Notes under the pieces: model-generated
Told to the model about the DNA's origin: nothing
The model's database searches: none
Seen by the model: only the letters and a program-made list of their open reading frames with translations
Made by a program: the position numbers and the translations under genes
Origin: Sistotremastrum niveocremeum HHB9708
Taxonomy: Eukaryota > Basidiomycota > Agaricomycetes > Sistotremastrales > Sistotremastraceae
Direction of reading: 5' to 3'
Length of the DNA stretch: 64,000 nucleotides
Assembly (NCBI GenBank): GCA_001630475.1
Contig: KV419416.1
Location: forward strand, 382,477-446,476
Part shown: positions 1 to 11,360 of the stretch, one piece after another
Numbering within the stretch: position 1 is the stretch's first letter
Layout of the letters: each line of letters starts with the position of its first letter

Positions 1-266
1 CTTTCCCTTCTCATCTTCTTGCCTACTCTCTCCTATGTTTGAGTGGAACGGTATGCTCCGTTCAGAAGGGGAGGGTGTAAAGGGTATGATAGATATTAGA
101 GAGTAGTAGAATATACAAGTAGCCTAGATTCGTACTCAGCCGCCCGATGTACAACGCGCGGATGCGCTTACGTAAGCACATCCGTCGCAAAGTCACCTAC
201 GCACTCAGAGAATATACTCGGTCGAGTTCCGTCCTGTGTGATCGCGACAACTAACATTTCAACTTA

Positions 267-1085
267 TTACATTGATATATCGAGACATTGCAGCCGAGGT
301 GCAAATGTGCTCCAATTGTCCGGAAACCAAAAGAAAGAGCCTGAGTGGAAAACTGTGATAGGGTGATCTTCGACGAACTCCTGGAAGTTATTAGTACTTT
401 CGTTTAGATTGTATATTTTGAAGCGTTTTAGGTTTGGCAATAATTCAGGTGATCGTAGGGATGGCGTCGGTTCTTTGTCGAAGCGATAGAGAGAAAGAAA
501 TCTGATGTTCTTCTGCTGTCGAAGGAACGGAAGAATGTCATCGTTGAAGGATAGGAGGGCGTGAAACATAACAAGACTGTTGGGTGGGATGGAAGATCTG
601 AGAAGCTCTGCAACCTCCGATGGATTTCTGATCCATGATCCCCAGAGGTCCAAAGACCGAAGCCCATTCATGCTACCCAGAGGAAGATGGGAAAAATGGG
701 TCTTGGCGGACCTGCCGCGGCGCCTGACCTCGCCAACGAGATTTTGAACACGTATGGAACGCACGTATTTTGCTGCACCAGCGTGCAGTGCGTCGGAAAT
801 CTGGCCAGCGGCAGGGGTGTTGTGGGCAAACGTTATATCGCGGTACAAGAGGCGTCGTGCCTCCGAATGTATGTCTCGGGAAATGAACAAGAGATTGTAT
901 AGGGCGTGGGCGCGAACTTTGGCATCAGGAATTGAGAGAGCAACTTCCTTGACGACGTTCCTCCACAATTCGGGAGGAAGTTTCGTTTTTGGCCCATACG
1001 GCTCTTCCGAGTCGCCCTTCCGCTCGTTATCTGGAACGCTAGGAATAACGCGTGCTTTCTTGCTGCGCGTGGTAGACCAAGGCAT
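267..1085 (-). pseudogene. F-box-like family gene A, 3'-truncated
   Basis: This is a member of a local family whose N-terminus carries an F-box-like motif (LPPELWRNVVKEV). The conserved RRLLYRDITF and LHAGAAKYVRS blocks follow, then a leucine-rich body. F-box proteins of this layout usually recruit substrates to SCF ubiquitin ligases. The start at 1085 is chosen because the paralogues begin at the same place; an in-frame codon further upstream has no paralogue support. The frame stops just after the LDIS block, where paralogues B, C, D and F continue about 30 residues and then splice to a roughly 100-residue second exon. Neither is recognisable in positions 1-266, so this copy is 3'-truncated. 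Its 5' flank is cut at 1172 by the giant transposon and resumes at 35712. It is probably no longer functional. Confidence 0.75.
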
Positions 1086-1172
1086 TAATGATGTAGGCCA
1101 GCAACGACAAACTCGAGCATGCCACAATGAGTGCCGAGTCACTCAGCTGGCGAACAGCGACAATGCAAGCAA

Positions 1173-1199
1173 TATCGTCCACATTACAGGACAAAAAAC
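1173..1199 (+). repeat. Left terminal inverted repeat of giant transposon
   Basis: A 27-bp terminal repeat preceded by the AAGCAA target duplication at 1167-1172. It differs from the right end only at positions 7, 11 and 15. Confidence 0.85.
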
Positions 1200-1640
1200 A
1201 TCATATACTCCATTTCAGGGCTGTGCACCCGTGATCAGGCCGATTCAGGCCAATTCAGGTCACTTCAGGCCTGATCAGCTCAATTAATCCGTGAGCAGCC
1301 CTCCGCAGCCCTGATCAGTCTCCGTTTCCGTGTTTCGATTTCGACCATTTTCAAGTTTCCCACGAGATTCCAGCCTGATCAGAGCTGAATATGTTTAAGT
1401 CCGTTATCCCCGTTCCCGAAGTCCGGGCCAAACAAGTCCCCTGATCAGCCGTGCTCAGCCGCAACCACAAAGTTGGCACAAACCGTGAGATTCGGCTACC
1501 GTCCTGAGATCGGCTCTGCCCAGACCTGCTCAGGCCTGAACAGGCCTGAACTTGCTGGACGCTCTCGCACTCGACTTCGGCCTGCTTTGTTCGCATTCCA
1601 AATATCCTAGAGATGTGCAGGCCTGCAAAACTTCAACAGG
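1200..1640. repeat. Left subterminal palindrome array
   Basis: About ten copies or half copies of a palindromic motif close to CAGGCCTGATCAG are scattered here, for example around 1233, 1263, 1312, 1374, 1440, 1528 and 1617. The same motif is dense at the right end and was not noticed in the interior. Repeated subterminal motifs are typically transposase-binding sites. Confidence 0.7.
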
Positions 1641-1757
1641 GTCCACCATCCGCGTGATTTCCCAATCAGGAACACCCTCCATGCATCGCTACTGTCTCAC
1701 CCAGTGATCGCTCTTTCGCTGTCGTCCCCCACCAGTCCCAGCCTTCTCGCGGTGTTG

Positions 1758-3536
1758 ATGGCCAACATTGTTCAAAACCTGGTGGACTCCTTTCATATCC
1801 TCTCCGATCGTGTACGAATCGCTCTCCGTACCCAGATTGGTGATGGCCGGCGACTTCTTCAACTTCGGTCAGACGTGCTCGCTTTTGCGGCAGCCGCTGA
1901 GTTGGTAAGTCCCTTTCGTATTCTGCCCGTCCGTCTATGGGCACTGATGCCACACCGTCACAAAGCATCGCCAAAGAATCCACGTCAATGATTTTGTACA
2001 ACTTCAATTGTCTCTCGCGGCGATGATTACCGACCTGGACGACGCGTCTACACGTTCACTCGATCCTCCTGATCACCCGCCCCCTTCTGTCATCCATCGC
2101 GTGAGGACAGGTCGTCGCGGAAGACCCCCTGTAGTCATTGATCCTAACTTCCTGGCCTTCGCCCTCGACCTTGGTGGGCCCTATACCCTCGCACGAACAG
2201 CGTTGCCCTGCGCGGCGAGAACGATTCGTCGGCGAGCACTAGAGTCGGGTCTGGTGCAGCCTGGGCAACCTCTTCGTCGTGTCGTACCTAATCCTGACCA
2301 GCCTGATGCGGAACCTCAACACCAATGGATCACCACCACTGCCCCCGTTTCCACGCTCTCCAATAACGAGCTTGATCTACTGGTCGCTGAGGCTCTACAA
2401 CTCTTCCCCACCTTCGGTCAACGTCTGATCAAAGGATTTCTCAAATCTCTTGGTCATCGCGTCCCTGTCACTCGCATTTCGGCTTCCTACCTTCGAGTAC
2501 ATGGCGCACCCGCACGATTCGGTCATCGTCCTATCGAGCGCCGCAAGTACCTGGTTGCGGGGCCTTTAGCTCTCTGGCATCACGACGGTCAGCACGGTAC
2601 ACCTTCGCTCTTCATTCACCTTCTCCAAGGTACTCACACTCTTCCTTAGGCCTCATCCGATGGAAGATCGTCATCCACTGCTTCATTGATGGGTATTCTC
2701 GCTATGTTGTTGGCCTGCGTGCACACAACAACAACCGCGCAGACACAGTGCTCAATCTCTTTCTTGAAGCGGTGGCGACTCATGGAGTCCCTAGCCGAGT
2801 ACGCGGAGATCACGGAACGGAGAACGAGCACGTCGCTCAGTGGATGACTGATACTCGAGGCCCTAATCGTGGGTCCTACATCTGGGGAAGGTTAGTCTTG
2901 GCAATTCTCCCACAACTCAATCTTGACATTTGCATGCTTAGGAGCGTTCATAACACTCGCATCGAACGTCTTTGGTACGACATCACCAAAAACTGGGGCT
3001 CGAAATGGAAGCATTTCTTCAAGAACTTGGAGGTGTACGATGGACTTGTTGCGGAAAACCCAGCTCACATTTGGTTACTTCATTACCTCTTTCTAGATGC
3101 CATCAACCGGGATGCTCAAAGTTGGCTTGATTCTTGGAATGCTCATAAGCTCAAGCTCGCTGGGGAACGTGATCAGAGTCCTCGTCAGCTCTACCTGCTA
3201 GGAATGGTGGAGCATGGTCTTCGGGGCTTTGTCCCGATTGATGAAGCAGTGGCTGATATCGAGGCATACGGTGTTGATTGGGAGGCCATAGGTGATGCTA
3301 ATCTGATGGCACATCACTTTCAACAACCCGATGTTCCAGCGGGTGTCTATGCGCCAGCGCAGCCAGAACACATGGCCAATATTCAGTTTGAACCGCCCAA
3401 CTGTCCATTTACGCCTCAGCTAATGCAGCATCTGGGAGCCGCTTTGGCTAGCACGGGTGTCCTGACCAGCTCAGACATGGCTGTTCGTCGATGGCTCTGG
3501 AATTTTGCAAGGGATTTTGTAGAAAATTTCCAGTAG
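1758..3536 (+). CDS. Integrase-type (D,D,E) transposase of the giant element
   Basis: Four exons (1758-1904, 1966-2596, 2650-2890, 2942-3536) give 537 aa, with introns of 61, 53 and 51 nt. The third intron is a multiple of three without a stop, so it could also be read through. The N-terminal half holds a helix-turn-helix-like region with a basic TGRRGRP motif at its start. The catalytic core has D256 in WHHDGQHG, D313 in RGDHGTEN and E348 in NTRIERLW, a D,D-34-E spacing typical of the retroviral-type integrase fold. The segments IHCFIDGYSR and GSYIWGR are hallmarks of the integrase-core family widespread in basidiomycetes. It is the first gene inside the left repeat and reads inward. The start is the first ATG of an exon open across the conserved region; an upstream GTG in the same frame is less likely. 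All three catalytic residues are present and the gene looks functional. Confidence 0.8.
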
Positions 3537-3762
3537 CCTTTTCGTGATATACACTGTAGGGTTGTGGTCAATAAATCGGGATATTCTCTATCACATAATA
3601 AGTTAGGAGGTTATTGTGGGCTGCCAGTCTCCGTTCCCGGGAACCTCTGACGATACTAAGGATCTTCCAGTTGCACGACAGAGATACAGCATTTTCATTC
3701 GCATTCGTACCCAATGATCTCGACTGTAGGCATCATGAAGTGTTGCATCCACCCTGACGTCT

Positions 3763-4657
3763 TGTAAGGTTCCTTACCTTGGCTATCCGTTAAGTCCTTC
3801 AAATTTATCTTCGTGTTCATTTTGCTTCGTTGAGCCCAGCGTCTAATCTCGACGTGANNNNNNNNNNNNNNNNNNNNNNNNNNNNNNNNNNNNNNNNNNN
3901 NNNNNNNNNNNNNNNNNNNNNNNNNNNNNNNNNNNNNNNNNNNNNNNNNNNNNNNNNNNNNNNNNNNNNNNNNNNNNNNNNNNNNNNNNNNNNNNNNNNN
4001 NNNNNNNNNNNNNNNNNNNNNNNNNNNNNNNNNNNNNNNNNNNNNNNNNNNNNNNNNNNNNNNNNNNNNNNNNNNNNNNNNNNNNNNNNNNNNNNNNNNN
4101 NNNNNNNNNNNNNNNNNNNNNNNNNNNNNNNNNNNNNNNNNNNNNNNNNNNNNNNNNNNNNNNNNNNNNNNNNNNNNNNNNNNNNNNNNNNNNNNNNNNN
4201 NNNNNNNNNNNNNNNNNNNNNNNNNNNNNNNNNNNNNNNNNNNNNNNNNNNNNNNNNNNNNNNNNNNNNNNNNNNNNNNNNNNNNNNNNNNNNNNNNNNN
4301 NNNNNNNNNNNNNNNNNNNNNNNNNNNNNNNNNNNNNNNNNNNNNNNNNNNNNNNNNNNNNNNNNNNNNNNNNNNNNNNNNNNNNNNNNNNNNNNNNNNN
4401 NNNNNNNNNNNNNNNNNNNNNNNNNNNNNNNNNNNNNNNNNNNNNNNNNNNNNNNNNNNNNNNNNNNNNNNNNNNNNNNNNNNNNNNNNNNNNNNNNNNN
4501 NNNNNNNNNNNNNNNNNNNNNNNNNNNNNNNNNNNNNNNNNNNNNNNNNNNNNNNNNNNNNNTCTCATCCTTGGTTCACATCTTGTCGGCCCCAGTGTCG
4601 AATTCTTGGTTTGAGTCGTCTACGGACTTCTCGGTCAGCTTAACAGCTAGACTTACA
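3763..4657 (+). repeat. 5' LTR (with assembly gap)
   Basis: The outer 95 bp and inner 95 bp are identical to the 3' LTR; the middle is N. A likely primer-binding region starts just after the LTR with TGGAGCCCACCGCGAGG. Confidence 0.88.
3858..4562. other. Assembly gap (705 N)
   Basis: This is a run of N inside the 5' LTR. The matching stretch of the 3' LTR (11451-12116) is 666 bp, so the gap length is an estimate. The cause is probably the near-identical LTR pair. Apparent open frames across it carry no information. Confidence 0.97.
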
Positions 4658-5661
4658 AGTGGAGCCCACCGCGAGGGGCCCATTTTGTGAACCATTCGTC
4701 TACTAATTCGTCGAGTCCGCTCCAGCGTTTCGTGGTGTCGATTAAGTACGGAGTGCTAAACCTGTCCTCGCTCTGCAAACACTTGTGTGTAGTACCTGTT
4801 CTTGCTTCACGGCATTTACTTGTGCGCTGCATCGTTGTCGGGAATACCTCCAGAAACGTCGTCTGCCAGGGTTGCAAGTCGTACCCGTGGGCATCGGTCT
4901 TACCCGAATTCGTCAGTCTACTCGCTTTGTTTATCAACTCTTCTCGCCCCTCGCCTTGATTTTCCTTCGGGAATTTTGCTCTTTTTCAGGACTCAGGTCG
5001 AAAGAATACAAGAAGACTTACCCAGGTGCCGTTCGTATCACGGCGGTGGGGGTCCTTCAGCTCCCCCGTAAGTTTATTCCGTACCTAGTCCTCCCCTCAT
5101 ATTTCTGACGACATTTCCAACCCAATTCACACACGATCACGCGAGCGAGCGTTACAGGCTTATATAGGCCTTTATATTCAAGACTTAGGCGACTTAGGCG
5201 ACTTCCCCATCGAAAACCACGAGAGCGACGAATCATCTGCGGGTTCTAACTCTACTAGCGAATACCACTTATCTCGACTCTATCTCAACGAAACCCTCCC
5301 CTCAGACATCAACGACTTTGACTATATTCCATCCTCCGACTCTCCACGTTCTTCCACGCGTACTCTCAGCGATAGCTCATCACCTTCACCATCTCTGCCA
5401 ACCGATCTCGTCACTCCATCCAACGTTCCAACCACTCAGTCTCTATCAAACTCGCCTCTTTCAGACCCTCCTCCATCAGATCCGTTTGATTTTGACCCAG
5501 GCTTATACGGGTTTCATCCAGCTGAGTTTCCCAACGATCTCGACGAGCAAAGTCATTTCACAACATCTAGTTTGAACGAATTCGACCTCGCCGGTCTTTT
5601 TCCATCGCCAGAATCATTACCACTTACTCCCTTACATCCTCCTTCGACTCCTTCATCCATC

Positions 5662-7755
5662 ATGGCTCAGGCTCAAATGCCCCTCCCTCACCTCAAAGAA
5701 GCCCCCTACTTTGATGGGAAATCACGTCATCTCTCGAAGTTTCTTGACGAATACGAAGCTCTGGCAACTCGTGCCGCTCTCACCGACGAACAAAAATGCA
5801 AGCAAGTTATCAACTACGCTAAAACCTCCGAAGGCGATTTTTGGACAACTCTTGACGGCTATAAGACCAACAACTGGGCCAATCTCAGGCTCGAGATCAC
5901 TGCTTCGTATCCAGGAGCTGGCGGAACTGCGAGATATACGGTCGAGGACCTTCGGGACCTAGCTAAGTCTCAATCCCGTCATAAAATCCGCCACACTGAA
6001 GCACTCGCCGAGTACACCAGGCAGTATCGAGCCATTCTCGGCTGGCTTGAAGCGAACGAAAAAGTCGGAACCGAAGCACACAAATATTATCTCAAAGGCT
6101 TTGATAAAAAGCTCCGTGCTCACATCGATCTAAGACTTAAAATCCAGTTCCCCAACAAGAGCCAACGATCCATCTTTACCGTCACTCAGCTCTATAACGC
6201 CGCCAAGGTCGAAATTTCCAGCTCGGACCCTCTCAATACTCGGATCCACTCGCACAAGAAGAAGCATCGTCGTCATCACCGTCATAGCCGAAACCGTCGA
6301 GACAGTTCAGACTCTGAAAGCGAATCTGAGTCAGAGTCTTCTGACGATGAAGGTTCCAGCTCAGAATCGGACGAAGAAACTCGCCAAAAGAAGAGTCGAA
6401 AGAAGTCGAATAAAGACAGATTGTCTTCGGCAGAATATGCCCCAGCTGAGTCATCGTCTATTATCAAGCCTGAGACCCATGATCACAACACTACGTTGCA
6501 GCAGCTCATCGCTCGCATTGATCAGCAGTCTCAAGCTGCTCAGCAACAGACCCATGCCTTCACCAACGCCATTGCTTCCCTTTCCAACGCCATCCGACCT
6601 TCAGCAGCTCCCTTGGTGTCAGTCCAGTCTTCGGCCCCCCTCAATACAGGCAGCACGTATACCTTCACCGGTTGCGCATTCTGTCGACAAGAAGGACATC
6701 AGATCCGGACGTGTCCACATGTCCAGGAATATATTCGGTCTGGTAAAGCGGTTCGAGACGCTAACAACAAAATAGCTACGCCATCCGGTACCCCGATCCC
6801 TCCCGGCGTTCGAGGTCAATCAATGAAGGATCGACTTGATACTTGGCTCACAACAAATCCCACGCTCCGAGCGCCTGTCATCGAAGCGCCAGCCACTCAA
6901 CTCCTCATGTTCGACGCCTACCTCGAAAATCCAGCACCGGTATACACCTCTGCCAAAATTGAAGAGGTTCCTCTTGGAACTACAGATGAGTCCGATGATA
7001 ATATTGATTTGTTATCTGCTGTTGTTGCTGAGTTTCAGGCGAAGAAGAAAGCAAATGCGAAAGCAAAAGACGTACCATCGCCGTCATCACATAACACTCG
7101 AGCAAATCCCCAACCGACGTCATCGTCTCAACCACCATCTTCCTCCAACCCTCCCGTCGCTCCTCGTCCTGCCGCTCCTCGATTCAAATATCAAAGCCAG
7201 ATCGAAGACCCAGCCCTCCTCAGCGAAGTCATGGAGATGATTTTGAAGAACAAATTAAGCGAGATTCAGACGAAGCATTTGCTGGCGATAAGTCCTCCGT
7301 TACGTGCTCGGATTGTTGAACTGCTGAAGCCTCAAAGAATGGATTTAGCGTCGGTTAATCTTACGGAGCCCCACATGCACGGCGAATACGTCGTTGCAGA
7401 CCACTCTCTTCCCCTCCAAGAAGTTGCTACCGTTGTCAACGGCCGATTTGACGAATGGGGCGTCCTCGACGATGGATCTTCAATTATTGTCATCAGAGAA
7501 GATCTATGGAAGGAAACCATGTTGCCAATCTCGCCGGCGCATGCGATGCGAATGGAAGGAGCTGATACGAGTAAAAGCGTGACTCTGGGAAGTGTCCAAG
7601 ATCTCCGTATTACTGTTGGCGAAATCACCGTTTTAGTCCAGGCTCAAGTCGTCAAGAACGCACCCTTCCGACTCCTTCTAGGACGTCCGTTCTTTTCGGT
7701 TACTCAAGCAACTCGCAAAGATACTTCCAGCGGCGACTATCTCCTTACAATTTGA
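5662..7755 (+). CDS. gag with zinc knuckle and aspartic protease (LTR element)
   Basis: This encodes the structural protein of the retrotransposon. A gag-type helical region follows the start (FDGKSRHLSKFLDEYEAL onward). A lysine/serine-rich acidic linker comes next, then a CCHC zinc knuckle of form C-x2-C-x4-H-x4-C (near 6675-6715), then a retropepsin-like motif DDGSSI near 7468. The first in-frame ATG is taken as the start; the open frame itself reaches back to about 5089. It overlaps the pol frame by four nucleotides in another frame. This family is known to express pol by programmed frameshifting. Confidence 0.8.
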   Translation: MAQAQMPLPHLKEAPYFDGKSRHLSKFLDEYEALATRAALTDEQKCKQVINYAKTSEGDFWTTLDGYKTNNWANLRLEITASYPGAGGTARYTVEDLRDLAKSQSRHKIRHTEALAEYTRQYRAILGWLEANEKVGTEAHKYYLKGFDKKLRAHIDLRLKIQFPNKSQRSIFTVTQLYNAAKVEISSSDPLNTRIHSHKKKHRRHHRHSRNRRDSSDSESESESESSDDEGSSSESDEETRQKKSRKKSNKDRLSSAEYAPAESSSIIKPETHDHNTTLQQLIARIDQQSQAAQQQTHAFTNAIASLSNAIRPSAAPLVSVQSSAPLNTGSTYTFTGCAFCRQEGHQIRTCPHVQEYIRSGKAVRDANNKIATPSGTPIPPGVRGQSMKDRLDTWLTTNPTLRAPVIEAPATQLLMFDAYLENPAPVYTSAKIEEVPLGTTDESDDNIDLLSAVVAEFQAKKKANAKAKDVPSPSSHNTRANPQPTSSSQPPSSSNPPVAPRPAAPRFKYQSQIEDPALLSEVMEMILKNKLSEIQTKHLLAISPPLRARIVELLKPQRMDLASVNLTEPHMHGEYVVADHSLPLQEVATVVNGRFDEWGVLDDGSSIIVIREDLWKETMLPISPAHAMRMEGADTSKSVTLGSVQDLRITVGEITVLVQAQVVKNAPFRLLLGRPFFSVTQATRKDTSSGDYLLTI

Positions 7756-10700
7756 GATCCCAACCCTCCTCATCACGTCGTCACTATCCCCACTCGAAAC
7801 CGTATCAACGGACTCTCTTTAGACTCGTCTTTTCGTCAAGGGAATTGAGTCGTCCCAGTGAGCCATTCCTTTCCCACGAAATGTTTTCTTTCGCTGTTCT
7901 CTCCTCGCCACAGAAATCAGAAAATCCAAAAACAATTTCTTATTCGTCCGACTCCCTTCCCTCTTCTTCGTCATATTTCTTGAAGACTTTGAATCCACAT
8001 CTTGGCTATATTCCACAAGCTTTTCCAACTCTGCATTCGCTTCTTGATCAAGGTCTTTCATCTTCCGAACTCAGTCTACTCATACCACCAGAAAACCCCA
8101 CAAAGCGAACCGGCGTCGTATATAAGAAGAAATACAAACAAGTCAAAAACAGAATCAAGCCCGTCGCAACAACTCTACCCGAAGAATACAAGATCGGTCG
8201 TAGAATCGACGGCAATCCTCTCGAAGATCTCCCTCCCCTTCCCACCGATCCTCCCCCTTTCACACCCGGCAAACGACTTACTCAAGAACGACTTGATGCC
8301 ATGGAACTCAACAAAGACGGCTTTATGCTACCCGCTGAGTTGCAACTTCTACATCATATTCTGAAAACTAATGAGATGTACTTCGCTTGGGACGAAAGCG
8401 AGAAAGGGAAATTCAAGGATTCATATTTCGACCCCGTCATTATCCCCACCATCGAGCACGTACCTTGGCAACAAAAGAATATCCCCATTCCTCCCGGCAT
8501 TCTCAACGACGTCATCAAAATTATTCGAGACAAAGTCGCCAGCGGAGTATACGAACCGTCTTCATCTTCCTATCGCTCTCGCATTTTCTGCGTCATCAAA
8601 AAGGATGGAAAATCACTCCGGATCGTCCATGACCTCCAACCTCTCAACGCTGTCACCATTCGCGATACCGGCGTCCCTCCTCATATCCTCGAAATAGTCG
8701 AAGAATTTGCTGGTCGTTCGGTCTACACCCTCCTCGATCTATTTGTTGGCTACGACCACCGTACTCTCCATCCCAAATCTCGAGACCTCACCACCTTCCA
8801 AACCCCTCTTGGCACAATGCGACTCACGGTATTACCTATGGGAATGGCAAATTCAGTGGCGATATTTCACGGTGATGTCACTTACATTCTCCAAGATGAG
8901 ATTCCTCATGTTGCACGACCCTACATTGACGATGTTGGTATCAAGGGACCAGAAACTCGGCACGAGAAACCAGACGGGACGTACGAAATGGACCCTAACC
9001 ACCCCGGCTGTCGAGTATTCATGACAAAACATCTCGGCGATACGTCAAGAGTTATCCATTTAGTCGGAAAAGCAGGTGGAACGTTCTCAGGCAAGAAAGC
9101 ATCATTTTGCGTACCTCAGATTGACTATTTAGGGAATACATGCAACTACGAAGGTCGTGTCCCAAACTCGTCGACAGTCCAGAAGGTCACCGACTGGCCC
9201 ACTCCCACCTCCGTCAGCGAAATCCGTGGATTCCTTGGAGTCTGCGGAGTCGTACGCCTTTTTATTCGGAATTTCTCAGCCAAAGCTCGCCCTCTCGTCG
9301 ATCTCATCCGTAAAGACGTCCCCTTTGTTTGGACCGAAGCTCAGAACCAAGCAGTCATCACTCTCAAGCACGACGTCACTCATTCCCCGGCTCTCCGTCC
9401 CATCAATTATTCCGTCGATCGTGAAGTCATCCTCGCTGTCGATACTTCAGTCATAGCTGTCGGATTTATTCTCTCGCAACTTGGAGTTGATAACAAGCGA
9501 TATCCGTCGAGATTCTGCTCGATAGCCCTCAACGAAAGAGAGTCCCGATATTCCCAAGCTAAGTTGGAATTATACGGTCTATTTCGTGCTTTGCACTCAC
9601 TCAAAATTCATCTCGTCGGTATCAAGAATTTATTTGTTGAAGTCGATGCAAGTTACATCAAAGGGATGATCAACAATCCTGACATCGCACCAAACGCTGC
9701 CACGAATCGATGGATTACCGGCATCCGTCTATTCGACTTTACTCTTCGACACGTCCCCGCATCCCGTCATCAAGGTCCCGATGGTTTGTCACGTCGACCA
9801 CCTGCACCCGAGGATCCCGAGGAACCAGCTGAGGAAGCCGAAGCGTGGCTAGATCGCCAACTTGAGTCATATCCATTCATTTATGTGCCTACATTCACTA
9901 TCCAACCAGTTCTCGCCAACTTCTCAGACGGCATTCCCACATCCCCCGAGGTCCAATCTCATTTCCTACGACTCGACACCATCAAAAATTACCTCGCCAC
10001 CCTCCAAACTCCATTAAATCTTGATGCCAAAGCTCTACGCAAGTTCCTCGTCGAAGCGTCAAGATATTTTGTATACGAGTCCAAACTGTATCGCCGAGTC
10101 AAAGACGGAAACCACCAGCTATGTGTCAGATCCACCGAACGACTAGCTCTACTCACCACGGCCCACGATTCTCTAGGCCATCGAGGATTCTATCCGGTTC
10201 GTCAGACCCTCCTCAAGCGATTTTGGTGGCCGTCGATGGCCGACGACATCAAATGGTACCTGAAGACGTGTCAGCAATGTCAAGCTCGGCAATTTATTCG
10301 TGTCCACCTTCCTCCCACCATCTCTCCACCAGCGACCCTCTTCTCGAAAGCCTACATCGATACTATGTTCATGCCGAAGCACCATCACGTTCAGTATATT
10401 GTTCAAGCTCGCTGCAGCCTCACTTCCTACCCAGAATACCGTATACTGCGCAAGGAAAATGCTCGAACACTCGCCGCATTCATTTTCGAGGAGTTGTTAT
10501 GTCGTTGGGGATGTTTAGTCGAGATTGTGACGGATAATGGTCAGGCGTATCGTGCAGCGTTGGCTGTCCTCCAAGAGAAGTACCATATCAACTGGATTAC
10601 TATCTCTCCTTATCACTCTCAGGCCAATGGCGCAGTCGAACGAACACACCGGGATATCCGCGAGTCAATTGTCAAAGCATGCGACGGAGACCTATCTAAG

Positions 10701-11360
10701 TGGCCTTCCGTAACTCCCTACGTATTCTGGTCTGACCGTGTTACAGTTCGCCGAGCCACAGGAAAATCCCCGTTCGAAATGGTTCACGGCGTCGAACCAA
10801 CTCTCCCCTTCGACATCACCGAATCAACGTTCCTCGGCCCCTCATTTCGACGTCAACTCTCCCTCAACGAACTCATCGGAATCCGTGCTCGTCAACTCCA
10901 GAAACGACCAGCCGATCTCGCTAAAATGCACGAGCAAATTCTTCGTCGCCGAAAGCTCTCCGCCGCACAATATTCACGGCGATTCCATTCGACTCTTCGG
11001 ACCTTCGATTTTCAGCGTGGCATGTTGGTATTAGTGCGGAATATCATATTGGATAAAGGGATAGGGAACAAGACGGAGCCACGATATATTGGACCTTATA
11101 TCGTTGTCAGGAAAACCGTTGGAGGAGCATATGTGTTGGCGGAACTCACCGGTGCAGTCCTCTCCTCTCGATTCAGCGCCAATCGACTCGTTCCCTTCTA
11201 CTCCAGACATTCCGACGACATCGTCATCGTACCCATCACCCACATCCACGAACCCAACACCGACTTCACTAGCCATGACCCTGCTTTCGAAGACCTCGGA
11301 CCCTTGTTTGATGGAGATCTGACTGAGGACAGTTCAGATCTAAGTGACGAGGGGATGTAA
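7752..11360 (+). CDS. pol: reverse transcriptase, RNase H, integrase (LTR element)
   Basis: An open frame of about 1,200 codons. Visible parts in order are a reverse transcriptase with the catalytic YIDD (near 8920), an RNase H with the AVDTS motif (near 9435), and an integrase. The integrase has an HHCC zinc-binding region (AHDSLGHR to CQQCQ, 10165-10280), the D,D,E residues in AYIDTMF, VTDNGQ and ANGAVERTH, and a GPY/F-like module near 11090. No chromodomain follows. The frame ends inside the first bases of the 3' LTR. It looks whole. Confidence 0.88.
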   Translation: MRSQPSSSRRHYPHSKPYQRTLFRLVFSSRELSRPSEPFLSHEMFSFAVLSSPQKSENPKTISYSSDSLPSSSSYFLKTLNPHLGYIPQAFPTLHSLLDQGLSSSELSLLIPPENPTKRTGVVYKKKYKQVKNRIKPVATTLPEEYKIGRRIDGNPLEDLPPLPTDPPPFTPGKRLTQERLDAMELNKDGFMLPAELQLLHHILKTNEMYFAWDESEKGKFKDSYFDPVIIPTIEHVPWQQKNIPIPPGILNDVIKIIRDKVASGVYEPSSSSYRSRIFCVIKKDGKSLRIVHDLQPLNAVTIRDTGVPPHILEIVEEFAGRSVYTLLDLFVGYDHRTLHPKSRDLTTFQTPLGTMRLTVLPMGMANSVAIFHGDVTYILQDEIPHVARPYIDDVGIKGPETRHEKPDGTYEMDPNHPGCRVFMTKHLGDTSRVIHLVGKAGGTFSGKKASFCVPQIDYLGNTCNYEGRVPNSSTVQKVTDWPTPTSVSEIRGFLGVCGVVRLFIRNFSAKARPLVDLIRKDVPFVWTEAQNQAVITLKHDVTHSPALRPINYSVDREVILAVDTSVIAVGFILSQLGVDNKRYPSRFCSIALNERESRYSQAKLELYGLFRALHSLKIHLVGIKNLFVEVDASYIKGMINNPDIAPNAATNRWITGIRLFDFTLRHVPASRHQGPDGLSRRPPAPEDPEEPAEEAEAWLDRQLESYPFIYVPTFTIQPVLANFSDGIPTSPEVQSHFLRLDTIKNYLATLQTPLNLDAKALRKFLVEASRYFVYESKLYRRVKDGNHQLCVRSTERLALLTTAHDSLGHRGFYPVRQTLLKRFWWPSMADDIKWYLKTCQQCQARQFIRVHLPPTISPPATLFSKAYIDTMFMPKHHHVQYIVQARCSLTSYPEYRILRKENARTLAAFIFEELLCRWGCLVEIVTDNGQAYRAALAVLQEKYHINWITISPYHSQANGAVERTHRDIRESIVKACDGDLSKWPSVTPYVFWSDRVTVRRATGKSPFEMVHGVEPTLPFDITESTFLGPSFRRQLSLNELIGIRARQLQKRPADLAKMHEQILRRRKLSAAQYSRRFHSTLRTFDFQRGMLVLVRNIILDKGIGNKTEPRYIGPYIVVRKTVGGAYVLAELTGAVLSSRFSANRLVPFYSRHSDDIVIVPITHIHEPNTDFTSHDPAFEDLGPLFDGDLTEDSSDLSDEGM

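Noticed and set aside
3830-4690. Open frames across the N run
   Set aside because: They consist almost entirely of undefined bases inside an LTR.
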